This document shows positions 16,930-25,474 of a stretch of DNA of 64,000 bases, piece by piece. Source of the stretch: Mayfieldus sp963781495 (lineage in GTDB: Bacteria > Actinomycetota > Thermoleophilia > Solirubrobacterales > 70-9); contig CAWAFX010000002.1 of NCBI GenBank assembly GCA_963781495.1, forward strand, positions 992,001 through 1,056,000, in the 5' to 3' direction. The position numbers and the translations under genes are program-made. How positions within the stretch are numbered: position 1 is the stretch's first letter; each line of letters opens with the position of its first letter. The notes under the pieces are model-generated. The model was not told where the DNA came from. It made no database searches and saw only the letters and a program-made list of their open reading frames with translations.

Positions 16930-18011
16930 GGCGGCTTCGCCGCGTCGGCGGTGCGGCTGCCCCCGCGTCCGATCGTGCGCCAGATCAGCCGCCCCAGCCT
17001 GGCCAAGTCCTTCGGGAGCTGCTCGACGATTCCCGCCGGCGCGGTCAGCAGCACCTGCAGGATGCCGATCCCGAAGATGATCGTCAGCAGGTCGGGGGGC
17101 AGGCCCCAGTTGTCGAGCAGCGCCGGCAGCAGCTTGAAGAAGATCCCCGCGACCAGTGCGCCCCAGAGGCTGTAGATCCCGCCCATCAGGCAGACGGCGA
17201 GCAGGCTGATGTTGTCCTGGGTCGGGAACTGGAGGTTGAAGAGCTTGCCGACGTCGCTGGCCAGCAGCGCGCCGGCGACGCCGGTCATGAACGAGGCCAG
17301 GGCCAGGGCCCAGAGCTTGTAGACGGTGACGTTGATCCCCGCCGCCAGCGCCGCCGGCTCGCTCTGGCGGATCGCCGCCCAGGCGCGGCCCGGCTTGCCG
17401 CGCACGTGGACCAGGGCGAGTAAGAACATCAGCGCCATCACCACGACCGTGTAGCGGTAGAAGCCTGCGACGCTGTGGCCGAGTGCCGGCCGCCGGGCCG
17501 AGATGCCGCCGGAGGCGGCCTCGGTGTGGCCGAGGAAGCCGCCGCCCCCGTTGGGGAAGTCGGTCGCCGCGATGACGACGGTGATCGCGCCCGCCAGCAT
17601 CAGGGTGATCAGCGCCAGGTCGAGGCCGCTGAGGCGCAGCGCCGGCAGGCCGATGATCGTCCCGATCACCATCGTGAGCAGCCCGGTCAGCAGCAGGACG
17701 ACGGGAAACGGCAGCCCGGTCGCGAACAGCAGCCGCGCCCCGATCCAGCCCCCGATCGCCAGCAGGGCGATCTGGCCCAGCGAGACGAGGCCGACCCGTC
17801 CCATCAGCACGCAGAGCCCGAGCGCGACCATCGTGTAGATCGCGACGTTGGTCAAGACGTCGGTCCAGTAGTCGCTCAACATCGCCGGCAGCGCCAGCAC
17901 CGCGAAGGCGAGCAGGCCGGCGATCACCCCGGCGCGCACGCGGTCGCCGCCGTCGAGGCGCGGTAGCGAGAGCCCTGCCCGGCCTCGTTCTCTCAGCTCA
18001 GCCGCGTCCAC
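16926..18011 (-). CDS. livM: Branched-chain-type ABC transporter permease LivM
   Basis: Polytopic permease of 361 aa with GTG start. The family block GLVSLGQIALLAIGG follows the third hydrophobic segment, and KLWALALASFMTGVAGAL lies near the cytosolic loop that contacts the ATPases. About eight to nine hydrophobic segments are visible. It overlaps livH upstream by 14 bases and livG downstream by four. Confidence 0.9.
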   Translation of the reverse strand: MDAAELRERGRAGLSLPRLDGGDRVRAGVIAGLLAFAVLALPAMLSDYWTDVLTNVAIYTMVALGLCVLMGRVGLVSLGQIALLAIGGWIGARLLFATGLPFPVVLLLTGLLTMVIGTIIGLPALRLSGLDLALITLMLAGAITVVIAATDFPNGGGGFLGHTEAASGGISARRPALGHSVAGFYRYTVVVMALMFLLALVHVRGKPGRAWAAIRQSEPAALAAGINVTVYKLWALALASFMTGVAGALLASDVGKLFNLQFPTQDNISLLAVCLMGGIYSLWGALVAGIFFKLLPALLDNWGLPPDLLTIIFGIGILQVLLTAPAGIVEQLPKDLARLGRLIWRTIGRGGSRTADAAKPP

Positions 18012-18952
18012 CGGCGAGTCCTTCCGCGCCGGAGAACGTGATCACGCGCCGACGCGAGAGGACGAGCAGGGCGGCGATCGCGAGCACGAACGGCGTCATG
18101 CCGCGGTATTCGGTCAGCGAGAGGATCGGAGTCAGAAGCGCGTTGACCAATCCGACCACGATCGCCGCGAAGAAGGTCACCACCAGCGAGCGCAGCCGCG
18201 CGATCAGCGCCGCAGCGAGCGAGGAGATGACGAGGAAGGTCAGTGAGACTGCGTCGAGGCCGACGAGGTTGGACAGCAGCAGTCCTGCCGCCCCGGAGAG
18301 CAGGCCGGAGACCAGCCAGGCGAGCGCCTCGACGCGCCGCACCGGGATCCCGAGGGTGGCGGCGATCTCGCGGTCGGCGGCCAGGGCCCGCATCGCCGTC
18401 CCCAGCTTCGTCCAGCGTAAGAAGGCGGCGGTCCCGAAGGTGACGACGATCCCGAACAGCAACCCGATCAGCTGCGTCTGGGTGACGGCGATGTTGCTGA
18501 CCTCGAAGTGGTGCTCGGAAGTCGGCAGGATCAGCGAGCGCGCCTTGTCGCTCCAGATCCACGACATCGCGCCGAGCAGGATCAGCAGCAAGCCAAGCGT
18601 GGCCACGGCCTTGACGAGCGGGTCCCGCCCGGCCAGCGGCGGCCCGAAGAGGACGCCGTAGGCGAAGGTGATCGCTCCCCCGATCAGGACGCAGACCGCG
18701 AAGGCCGGCCACTGTGACCAGCCGTGGTTGTTGATCAGCTCCCAGGCGACCAGGGCCCCGAAGGCGCCGACGGCGCCGAAGGCCAGGTTCAGCACCCCCG
18801 TCGTCCGGTAGAGGACGACCATCCCGACCCCGGAGAGGGCGTAGACCCCGCCCAAGCGCCAGGCCGGTGACGATGAACGGCTTGAACGTCTCCCAGGTGG
18901 GGAGCCCCAAGAAGGCGACGACCGTCGGCTGAATTGCCTGCCAGATGGTCAT
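17998..18952 (-). pseudogene. livH: Branched-chain-type ABC transporter permease LivH, apparently frameshifted
   Basis: The C-terminal 285 residues form a normal LivH (GGVYALSGVGMVVLYRTTG, then GRDPLVKAVATLG, and several membrane segments). The first about 30 residues (MTIWQAIQPTVVAFLGLP... to FIVTGLA) are in another frame, joined at a G/C run at about 18845-18855. Removing one G there restores GLALGGVYALS, the family consensus. Either a one-base sequence error, a real frameshift, or use of the TTG at 18855 to make a shorter permease. The transporter genes around it are intact, which favours an error. Confidence 0.75.
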
Positions 18953-18976
18953 CGGCTTCCTGGGGCTATCTCACCT

Positions 18977-20320
18977 TTACTTGCCGATCAGGCTCGGGTC
19001 CGCGGCCTCGATCTGGCGGACCTTCGCGATGTCCGGGTCGACGTCGGAGATCTTGAAGCAACCTTCCTTGATCACCATCTTGCCGCCCTGCGGAGTGGTC
19101 GTCCAGTCGGTGTTGTTCGGGATGTGCAGCGGCGCCTTGCCGTAGTACCAGGGCTGGCAGAGGATGTCGGTCTTGAAATCACTGATGTTGCGGACCGCAT
19201 CGTTGTAGGTCTTGACCGTGTACTGGCCGCCCTTGATGTTGAGCAGCGCCTGGGTCGAGATCCGTCCCATCAGGTAGCCCATCTGGCTGAAGCTGCCCAG
19301 CCCACCGGTGACGTCCTTGCCGTACTTGGCCATGACGTCGCGGTAGAGCGTGCTGTCGGGACCCTTGAAATCGGTCACGTTGAGCTCCGCGTTGACGCCG
19401 AGCTTGCCGTCCCACACCGATCCCAGCGCCTGGGCCAGGAAGTCGGTGTTGCAGGGAGTCGAGCAGCCCCAGGCCTTGACCTGGTCGGTGAGGCCCTGCT
19501 GCTCGGCTGCCTGGAGGATCTTCAGCGCCTCGGGAGGCGTGAAGTTCAGCACCACGGCGCCGTTCGAGCCGGCTTCCTGCACCAGCTTCAGGGCGACCGA
19601 GTTGGCGTCCTGGATCGGCACGTTCTCGGTCGATTGGGTGATCGGCACCTTGGCCGCGTCGGCGACCAGCTTCGGACCGGCGGCGATGTAGCCGGTGCCG
19701 GGGACGTTGGACTGGTCGAAGGCGATCTTGTCGACCTTCTGACCGATCACGTACTGCGTCGCCCCGTCGGAGCTGTACCGCGGCCCCATGTTGACCGGGG
19801 CGCTGTTCGGCGTCGACCAGCACTCGGGGGCGATGCCGGCGTTGAGGACGTAGAAGCCGTGCTGCTCGTAGTAGGAGTGGTTGATCGAGCACTCGATGAG
19901 GCTGAAGCCTCCGGTGAAGCCGATCACCTTGTCGGACTCGGCCAGCTTGCGGACCAGCGAAGCGTCCTGGGCCGGATCGGTCTGCTCGGTCTGCTCGTAG
20001 TACTTGATCGGGTGGCCGTTGATGCCACCGTTGTCGTTGACGCAATCGAAGTAGGCCTTGGCGGCGTTGAGCCCGTCAGTGAAATCGGTGCCGGGCTGTT
20101 TGGTCGCGATTCCACCGAGCTTGATCGGCGTTCCCGTGGCCTTCTTGCCGTTGCCGAGCCCGCACTTGATCGGGCCGCTCTGGCCGACAGCGTTACTCGC
20201 CGTGGTCGACGAGCTGCTGCTCGACGATCCGCAGGCGGCCAAAAAGACGGCCAAACCTGTGGCCGTCGCCAACAAAATCAACAGGGATCGGAACCGCTTT
20301 GAGTCCAATCGAGTCTCCAC
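18977..20320 (-). CDS. ABC transporter substrate-binding lipoprotein (LivK-like)
   Basis: Periplasmic-binding-protein type 1 receptor of about 447 aa for the Liv-type importer. A lipoprotein signal is clear: RSLLILLATATGLAVF followed by lipobox LAAC and a serine-rich linker, so it is anchored outside the membrane. The mature part has GTPIKLGGIATKQPG and KAYFDCVNDNGGINGHPI, typical of HAAT receptors. Start GTG 20320 follows GAAGGAGGA closely; a TTG at 20308 is possible. The promoter region is shared with gntR and carries two TGYATRCA boxes. Confidence 0.88.
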   Translation of the reverse strand: METRLDSKRFRSLLILLATATGLAVFLAACGSSSSSSSTTASNAVGQSGPIKCGLGNGKKATGTPIKLGGIATKQPGTDFTDGLNAAKAYFDCVNDNGGINGHPIKYYEQTEQTDPAQDASLVRKLAESDKVIGFTGGFSLIECSINHSYYEQHGFYVLNAGIAPECWSTPNSAPVNMGPRYSSDGATQYVIGQKVDKIAFDQSNVPGTGYIAAGPKLVADAAKVPITQSTENVPIQDANSVALKLVQEAGSNGAVVLNFTPPEALKILQAAEQQGLTDQVKAWGCSTPCNTDFLAQALGSVWDGKLGVNAELNVTDFKGPDSTLYRDVMAKYGKDVTGGLGSFSQMGYLMGRISTQALLNIKGGQYTVKTYNDAVRNISDFKTDILCQPWYYGKAPLHIPNNTDWTTTPQGGKMVIKEGCFKISDVDPDIAKVRQIEAADPSLIGK

Positions 20321-20373
20321 CACTCCTCCTTCGATCACCGGGTCTCGGCTGCGGCGCGATCCTATATGACTTT

Positions 20374-20383
20374 CTGCATACAG
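20374..20383. promoter_or_regulatory. TGYATRCA-type operator (CTGCATACAG)
   Basis: CTGCATACAG, 53 bases upstream of the livK-like start. It keeps the TGCATACA core and is one of two boxes in the livK-gntR intergenic region. Confidence 0.6.
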
Positions 20384-20479
20384 AGCAAGGGCTGTCAACT
20401 GATCGACCTCTTCCGGAGGCGCGATCTCAGGCCCGGAGTCGGGCAGGGGGCGCAAATCGCCGGGCCAGTGGTCCCCTTG

Positions 20480-20489
20480 TTGCATACAA
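20480..20489. promoter_or_regulatory. TGYATRCA-type operator (TTGCATACAA)
   Basis: TTGCATACAA, 44 bases upstream of the GntR start. Suggests autoregulation of the GntR/FCD gene together with the divergent transporter operon. Confidence 0.65.
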
Positions 20490-20533
20490 TCGCTCCGCGC
20501 GCCCAGCGAGTGGGCGCCGTCGAGGAGGTCAAG

Positions 20534-21331
20534 TTGAGCGTCAAGCCCGACCGCAACTCACAGTCGATGCAGGCGCTTCTACGCCTGCGCGAGCTGATCA
20601 TCAACGGCGAGTTCCCTCCCGGAAGCCGGATGTCGGAGCTGCCCCTGGTCGACCGGCTCGGCGTCTCGCGCACGCCGCTGCGGCTGGCGCTCGCCAACCT
20701 CGAGCACGAGGGCCTGCTCGAGCCGCTTCCCGCGGGGGGCTACGCGGTGCGCGAGTTCACCCAGTCAGACATCGACGAGGCGATCGAGCTGCGCGGCGTG
20801 CTCGAGGGCACGGCGGTGAGATTTGCCGCCCAGCGCGGCGTCTCCGATGCCGAGCTGAAGGCGATGCATGCCCTGATCGAGGAGATCGAGCCCGTCGTGC
20901 ACAAGGCCGACTACGAGAGCTTCGAGCGCTACGTCGGGCTCAACGACCAGCTTCACGCCCTCTTCCTGAGCGCCGCCGGGAGTCCGGTCATCGAGCGGGC
21001 CCTCGAGCAGGCGATGGCGCTGCCGTTCGCCGCCCCCGGGGCGATGGTTCTGGCCCAGGCCGAGCTGCCCGAGTCGCGCGAGATCCTGGTCATCGCCCAG
21101 AGCCATCACCGTGCGATCCTCGACGCGCTGGAGCGCCGCGACGGCACCCGAGCCGAGGGGGTGGCGCGCGAGCACGCGCGCATCGCCCGCCGCAACCTCG
21201 AGATCGCGGTCGCCAACCGCGATGCCCTCGACCGGATCCCCGGTGCCTCGCTGATTCGCCTGGCGGGTGCCGAGGGGGAGGATGGACATGAGGATCTCAA
21301 AGCGTCCGAGGCCGACAAGGCCTCGACCTGA
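20534..21331 (+). CDS. GntR-family transcriptional regulator, FCD (FadR) subfamily
   Basis: Ligand-responsive repressor or activator of 265 aa. N-terminal winged helix-turn-helix with RLGVSRTPLRLALANLE, then an all-helical FCD domain with its metal/ligand-binding acid and histidines in LNDQLHALFLSA, SHHRAILDAL and REHARIARRNLE. The TTG start at 20534 is chosen for the GAGGAGG five bases upstream. FCD-type regulators typically bind short palindromes such as TTGTATACAA, matching the box found upstream of this gene and across the island. Candidate master regulator (inference). Confidence 0.88.
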   Translation: MSVKPDRNSQSMQALLRLRELIINGEFPPGSRMSELPLVDRLGVSRTPLRLALANLEHEGLLEPLPAGGYAVREFTQSDIDEAIELRGVLEGTAVRFAAQRGVSDAELKAMHALIEEIEPVVHKADYESFERYVGLNDQLHALFLSAAGSPVIERALEQAMALPFAAPGAMVLAQAELPESREILVIAQSHHRAILDALERRDGTRAEGVAREHARIARRNLEIAVANRDALDRIPGASLIRLAGAEGEDGHEDLKASEADKAST

Positions 21332-21351
21332 GCGAAAGAGAGAGGAGCTGA

Positions 21352-22452
21352 ATGTCTGAGAACGGCTATCACTGCGAGGTCGTCGGCAGCCTGCTGCGCC
21401 ACGACGAGCTGAAGGGGGCGATGGAGCGCGAGGAGCGGGGCGAGATCGACGCCGACGAGGTCAACCGGCTCCAGGAGGAGGAGGGCAAGCGCAACATCGC
21501 CCTGCAGGAGGAGTGCGGGATCGAGGTGCTGACCGACGGTGAGGTGCGGCGCCGCTTCTGGTTCGATCCTCTGACCGCCAGCCTCTCCGGCTACAACCCC
21601 GAGGTTCCGGCGCCGGTGATGTTCCACGGCACCGACGCCGAGCACACCGGACCGCCGCCGAAGCTCCCCGCGGTGACCGAGAAGCTCGGGATCCGCAAGA
21701 ACCTGCCGCTGCAGGAGTACGAGTTCGTCAAGGCCAACTCCGAGCGCCCGGCGAAGGCGACGCTGGCGGGGATGACCTACGCCAGCGTGCTTTGGGTGCC
21801 GGGCTACTCGGACGAGGTCTATCCCGACCGCGAGGCCTATATGGACGAGGTCATCGAGCTGATGAGCCAGATCGTCCGCGAGACCGCCGACGCCGGCTGC
21901 GACTACTTCCAGCTCGACTCGCCGCGCTACACGCACCTCGTAAGCGAGGAGGGCCAGGAGAACCTCCGCAACCTCGGGCTGGACACCGAGACCTGGCTCG
22001 GGCAGATGATCGCCCGCGACAACCAGCTGATCGAAAAGTTCCCGAACTGCACCTGGGCGGTCCACCTATGCCGCGGCAACCACCGCTCGATGTGGTCGGT
22101 CGAGGGCGGCTACGACGCGATCGCCGAGCAGCTGTTCAACGACCTCGCCTGCGACCGCATCTTCGCCGAGTACGACTCGCCCCGGGCCGGCAACTTCGAG
22201 CCGCTGCGCTTCGTTCCCGAGGACAAGACCGTGGTCCTGGGCCTGATCACCACCAAGCAGCCCGAGCTCGAGGACGCCGATCAGCTCAAGGCCCGGATCG
22301 AGGAGGCGTCGCAGTTCATCCCGCTCGATCGGCTCGCCCTCAGCCCGCAGTGCGGCTTCGCCTCGACCCTGCCGGGGAACATGGTCACCTTCGACGACCA
22401 GCGGGCGAAGCTGGAACTGCTGGGCAAGGTCGCGGACGAGGTCTGGGGCTGA
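21352..22452 (+). CDS. Cobalamin-independent methionine synthase-like (MetE C-terminal domain) protein
   Basis: A 366-aa protein corresponding to the catalytic UROD/MetE_C barrel alone; the N-terminal half of true MetE is missing. The zinc ligands of the family are kept: His238 and Cys240 in HLCRGN, a Glu in FAEYDSPRAG and Cys334 in SPQCGFAS. It probably transfers a methyl or alkyl group to or from a thiol. First gene of the six-gene coupled operon behind gntR, so it may be linked to O-methyl groups of aromatics (inference). The TGA overlaps the next gene by four bases. Confidence 0.82.
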   Translation: MSENGYHCEVVGSLLRHDELKGAMEREERGEIDADEVNRLQEEEGKRNIALQEECGIEVLTDGEVRRRFWFDPLTASLSGYNPEVPAPVMFHGTDAEHTGPPPKLPAVTEKLGIRKNLPLQEYEFVKANSERPAKATLAGMTYASVLWVPGYSDEVYPDREAYMDEVIELMSQIVRETADAGCDYFQLDSPRYTHLVSEEGQENLRNLGLDTETWLGQMIARDNQLIEKFPNCTWAVHLCRGNHRSMWSVEGGYDAIAEQLFNDLACDRIFAEYDSPRAGNFEPLRFVPEDKTVVLGLITTKQPELEDADQLKARIEEASQFIPLDRLALSPQCGFASTLPGNMVTFDDQRAKLELLGKVADEVWG

Positions 22453-23223
22453 CCCGGGTAGCCGTCCTAGGGCTCGGCGAGGCAGGCTCGCTGATCGCCT
22501 CCGACCTCGCGGCGGCGGGGATCGAGGTCTGCGGCTTCGACCCCGCGGCGCCTTCCGAGCCGGCGGGGGTCGAGTCGGCCGCGTCCGCGGCCGAAGCGGC
22601 GCGCGGCTGCGACGCGGTGCTGAGCCTCAACTCAGCTGCAGCCGCGGCGGCGGCTGCGGAGTCGGTCGCCGGCGAGATCTCCGGCGCGCTGTTCGCCGAC
22701 CTCAACACCGCCGCGCCCGCGCGCAAGCGCGAGGTTGGCGCGCTCGTAGCCGGCGCCGGCGCCGAGTTCGCCGACGTCGGGTTGATCGGGCCGGTGCCGG
22801 GCAACGGCCTGCGCACGCCGGCGCTGGTCTCCGGTCCCGGCGCGCGAGCGCTTCGAGGGCCTGTTCGGCGAGCTGGGGATGCCGGTCACCGTGGTCGGTC
22901 CCGAGCCCGGCGAGGCGTCGGCGCGCAAGCTCGCGCGCAGCGTCTTCGCCAAGGGGCTCGCCGCCTCGGTGGGCGAATCTCTGGCCGCCGCCGAGCGGCT
23001 CGGCTGCGAGCCCTGGCTGCACGCCGAGCTGGAGCGGACCCTGGCCGAGGCCGACGCCGCGCTGCTGAAGCGGCTGATCGAGGGCAGCCGCGCCCACGCC
23101 GTTCGCCGCGTCGGGGAGATGGAGGCGGCGGCCCAGATGCTGACCGAGCTCGAGGTCGAGCCGCGGATCGCCTGCGCCTCGCGCGACTGGCTGGCGGAGC
23201 TGGCCGCGGAGGGCGGGCGGTGA
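22449..23223 (+). pseudogene. 6-phosphogluconate dehydrogenase-like NAD-binding oxidoreductase (DUF1932 type), frameshifted
   Basis: The N-terminal Rossmann part begins RVAVLGLGEAGSLIASDL and continues to LVSGPGA. The C-terminal part, from ERFEGLFGELGMPVTVVG to the TGA, is in another frame. The switch lies in a CGCGCG run at about 22838-22850 and is fixed by removing one base. The protein would be about 257 aa, like beta-hydroxyacid dehydrogenases with a C-terminal DUF1932 helix bundle. It probably starts at the CTG of CTGA overlapping the previous stop; no standard start is available. Error or real mutation cannot be told apart here. Confidence 0.7.
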
Positions 23224-24144
23224 GCGACCCGAAGCCCAGCGCCGAGGCACGCGAGTTGGTCCGCGGCGGCTTCGACCCCCACGTCCACATATCCCCCGAC
23301 GTGGTCGAGCGCCGCATCGACGACATCGGGCTGGCCCGCCGCTTCCTGGAGCTGGGCCTGCGCGGCTTCATCCTCAAGTCCCACTACACGTCGACCGCCG
23401 AGCGGGCCGCGGTGGTCAGCGCCGCAGTGCCGGGGATCGCCGTCAAGGGAGCCCTGGTACTCAACAACGCGATCGGCGGCATCAACCCGCTGGCGGTCGA
23501 CATCGCCGGTCGCGAGGGGGCGCGGATCGTCTGGATGCCGACCGTCGACGCTCCGAACGAGACCGCCGGGCGCACCAAGCCGAAGCCCGGCGACAAGGTC
23601 CCGGTCTGGGCGGCGCTGCAGCACGAGCTGCTCGAGCGGGGGCTCGAGTTCGACCCGGTGCTCGCGGTCGCCGAGGATGGCAGCGTGCCCGAGCGGACGC
23701 GCGACGTGCTGAGGACGATCGCCCGCTACGAGATGGTGCTGGCGACCGGGCACCTCGCCGAGCCGGAGACCTTCGCGATCGTCGACGCGGCACTGGAGGA
23801 GGGGGTCCGCGACGTCGTCGTCACCCATCCCGACTTCCCGGCCCAGGACATAAAGATCGAACAGCAGGTCGAGCTGGCCGACCGCGGGGCGCTGGTCGAG
23901 CGCTGCTTCACCACCCCCTACACCGGCAAGTGCAGCTGGGAGCAGTGGCTGGAGGGGACCAGGGCGGTCGGCGCCGAGCGCACCGTGATCTCGACCGACC
24001 TCGGCCAGGTCGCCAACCCGCCGGTCGAGGACGGGCTGGCGCTGATGGCCGATCGGCTGCTCGAGGCCGGCTTCAGCGGCGACGAGATCCGCACCATGGC
24101 GGTCACAAACACGCGCGCGGCTGGCCGGAGAGGAGCCGAGGTGA
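23220..24144 (+). pseudogene. DUF6282-type metal-dependent hydrolase (amidohydrolase fold), frameshifted near its C-terminus
   Basis: About 307 residues. N-terminal metal site in GGFDPHVHISPDV, then KSHYTST, GIAVKGALVLNN, LATGHLAEPE and VVVTHPDFP supply the further histidines, and STDLGQ the Asp. GTG start overlaps the previous stop. Reading runs past its end unless one base is removed in the CGCGCG run at about 24111-24119; then it ends NTARLAGEEPR and its TGA overlaps the GTG of the next gene. In this operon it could act as a lactone hydrolase of the LigI kind (inference). Confidence 0.68.
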
Positions 24145-24853
24145 GCCGGCACCTGCTCTCGATCGGCGCCCACGCCGCCGACTTCGTCTGGCGCTCGGGC
24201 GGGGCGCTGGCGGTCGCGGCGGCGAACGGAGGCCGGGCCAGCGTGATCGCTCTCTCCTATGGAGAGCGCGGCGAGTCGGGCGAGCTCTGGAAGCAGGAGG
24301 GCCAGACCGTCGACGGCGGTGAAGGAGATCCGCCACGGCGAGGCCGAGCGCGCGGCCGCCGCGGTCGGGGCCGAGTTCCGCTGCCTCGACCTCGGCGACT
24401 ACCCGCTCGAGGTCAGGGCGAGGCGCTGGAGAAGCTGGTCGACGCGATCCGCGAGCTCGCCCCGGACGCGATCGTCACCCACACCGGCCGCGACCCCTTC
24501 AATCCCGACCACCCGGCCGCCTCGCGGGCGGTCGACCGGGCGCGGGCCCTGGCCGCCGGCGCCGGGGTGCAGAGCGCCTTCAAGACGATCTCGCCGCCCG
24601 ATCTCTTCCTCTTCGAGCCGCACCAGCCCGAGCTCTGCGACTTCATGCCCGACACCTTCGTCGACATCACAGCGGTGATCGACCGCAAGCGCGCGGCGAT
24701 GGCGGAGATGAAGTCGCAGAAGTACCTGCAGACCTACTACGACCAGCGCGCCGAACAGCGCGGCAACCACGCGCGGCGGGCAGCGGCAACCAGGAGATCC
24801 GCTACGCCGAGGCCTTCCAGCGGATGATCCCGCAGGCGGTGACCGAGCTGTGA
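24141..24853 (+). pseudogene. PIG-L/LmbE-family protein, 4-oxalomesaconate hydratase (GalB)-like, with several frameshifts
   Basis: Begins SRHLLSIGAHAADFVWRSGG, where AHAAD replaces the AHPDD zinc motif of deacetylases, then SYGERGESGELWKQEGQT and later VTHTGRDPFNPDHP. GalB of Pseudomonas putida, a PIG-L protein, hydrates 4-oxalomesaconate in gallate and protocatechuate meta-cleavage. Three frame changes are needed, near 24306-24319, 24410-24422 and 24771-24784, to read the full about 237 residues ending MIPQAVTEL. Followed by an RraA-type aldolase, the next enzyme of that pathway. Confidence 0.7.
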
Positions 24854-25474
24854 GCGCCGAGCACGCCGAGTTGGCGCGCCTGGGCTCGGCGACCGTCTAC
24901 GAGGCGGCGGGTCGCGAGGGCCTGATCGACGCCGACCTGATCCAGCTCCTGCCCGGTTCGCGGGCCTGCGGCCCCGCCCGCACGGTGCGCTGCGGCCAGG
25001 GGGACAACCTGATGGTCCACGCGGCGATGGCCGAAACCGAGCCTGGCGAGGTGCTTGTACTGACGATGCCCGAGCCGGCGCCGGTCGCCCTGGTCGGCGA
25101 GCTGCTCGCGACCCAGGCGCACGAGCGCGGGGCGGCGGCGCTGCTGGTCGACGCCTCGGTTCGCGACAGCGCCGACCTGGTCAAGCTGGGGCTGCCGATC
25201 TGGGCCCGCTGGCTGCGGGTGCGCGGGCGCCGAGAAGGCCGCTGTCGGCTCGATCGGGCAGCCGGTCGAGGTCGGCGGAGCGAGGATCCGCAGCGGCGAC
25301 GCCGTCGTCCTCGACGGCGACGGCGCAGTGGTGGTGGCGTCGGCGCGCGTCAGTCAGGTGCTGGCCGCCTCGCGCGAGCGCGCCAGGCGCGAGAGCGAGA
25401 AGCGGGCCAAGCTCGAGGCCGGAGCGCTCTCCTACGATCTCGACGGGCTGCGCGAGATCGTCGAGGGTGGCTAG
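24850..25474 (+). pseudogene. RraA-family aldolase, 4-carboxy-4-hydroxy-2-oxoadipate aldolase-like (LigK/GalC), frameshifted
   Basis: Class II pyruvate aldolase of the RraA fold, expected about 208 aa. The N-terminal part has LGSATVYEAAGREGLID, GSRACGPARTVRC and LVDASVRDSADLV. After WLRVRG the frame must change (one extra G at about 25219-25231) to continue AEKAAVGSIGQPVEVGG and DAVVLDGDGAVVV, ending at TAG 25472-25474. It would split 4-carboxy-4-hydroxy-2-oxoadipate into pyruvate and oxaloacetate. GTG start overlaps the PIG-L stop. Confidence 0.72.

Noticed and set aside
21792..24827. Apparent 1000-residue fusion protein of dehydrogenase, DUF6282 and PIG-L domains
   Set aside because: Its N-terminal part is out of frame with the MetE-like gene and the joins lie at frameshift points. 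The stop/start overlaps in the other frames show separate genes.
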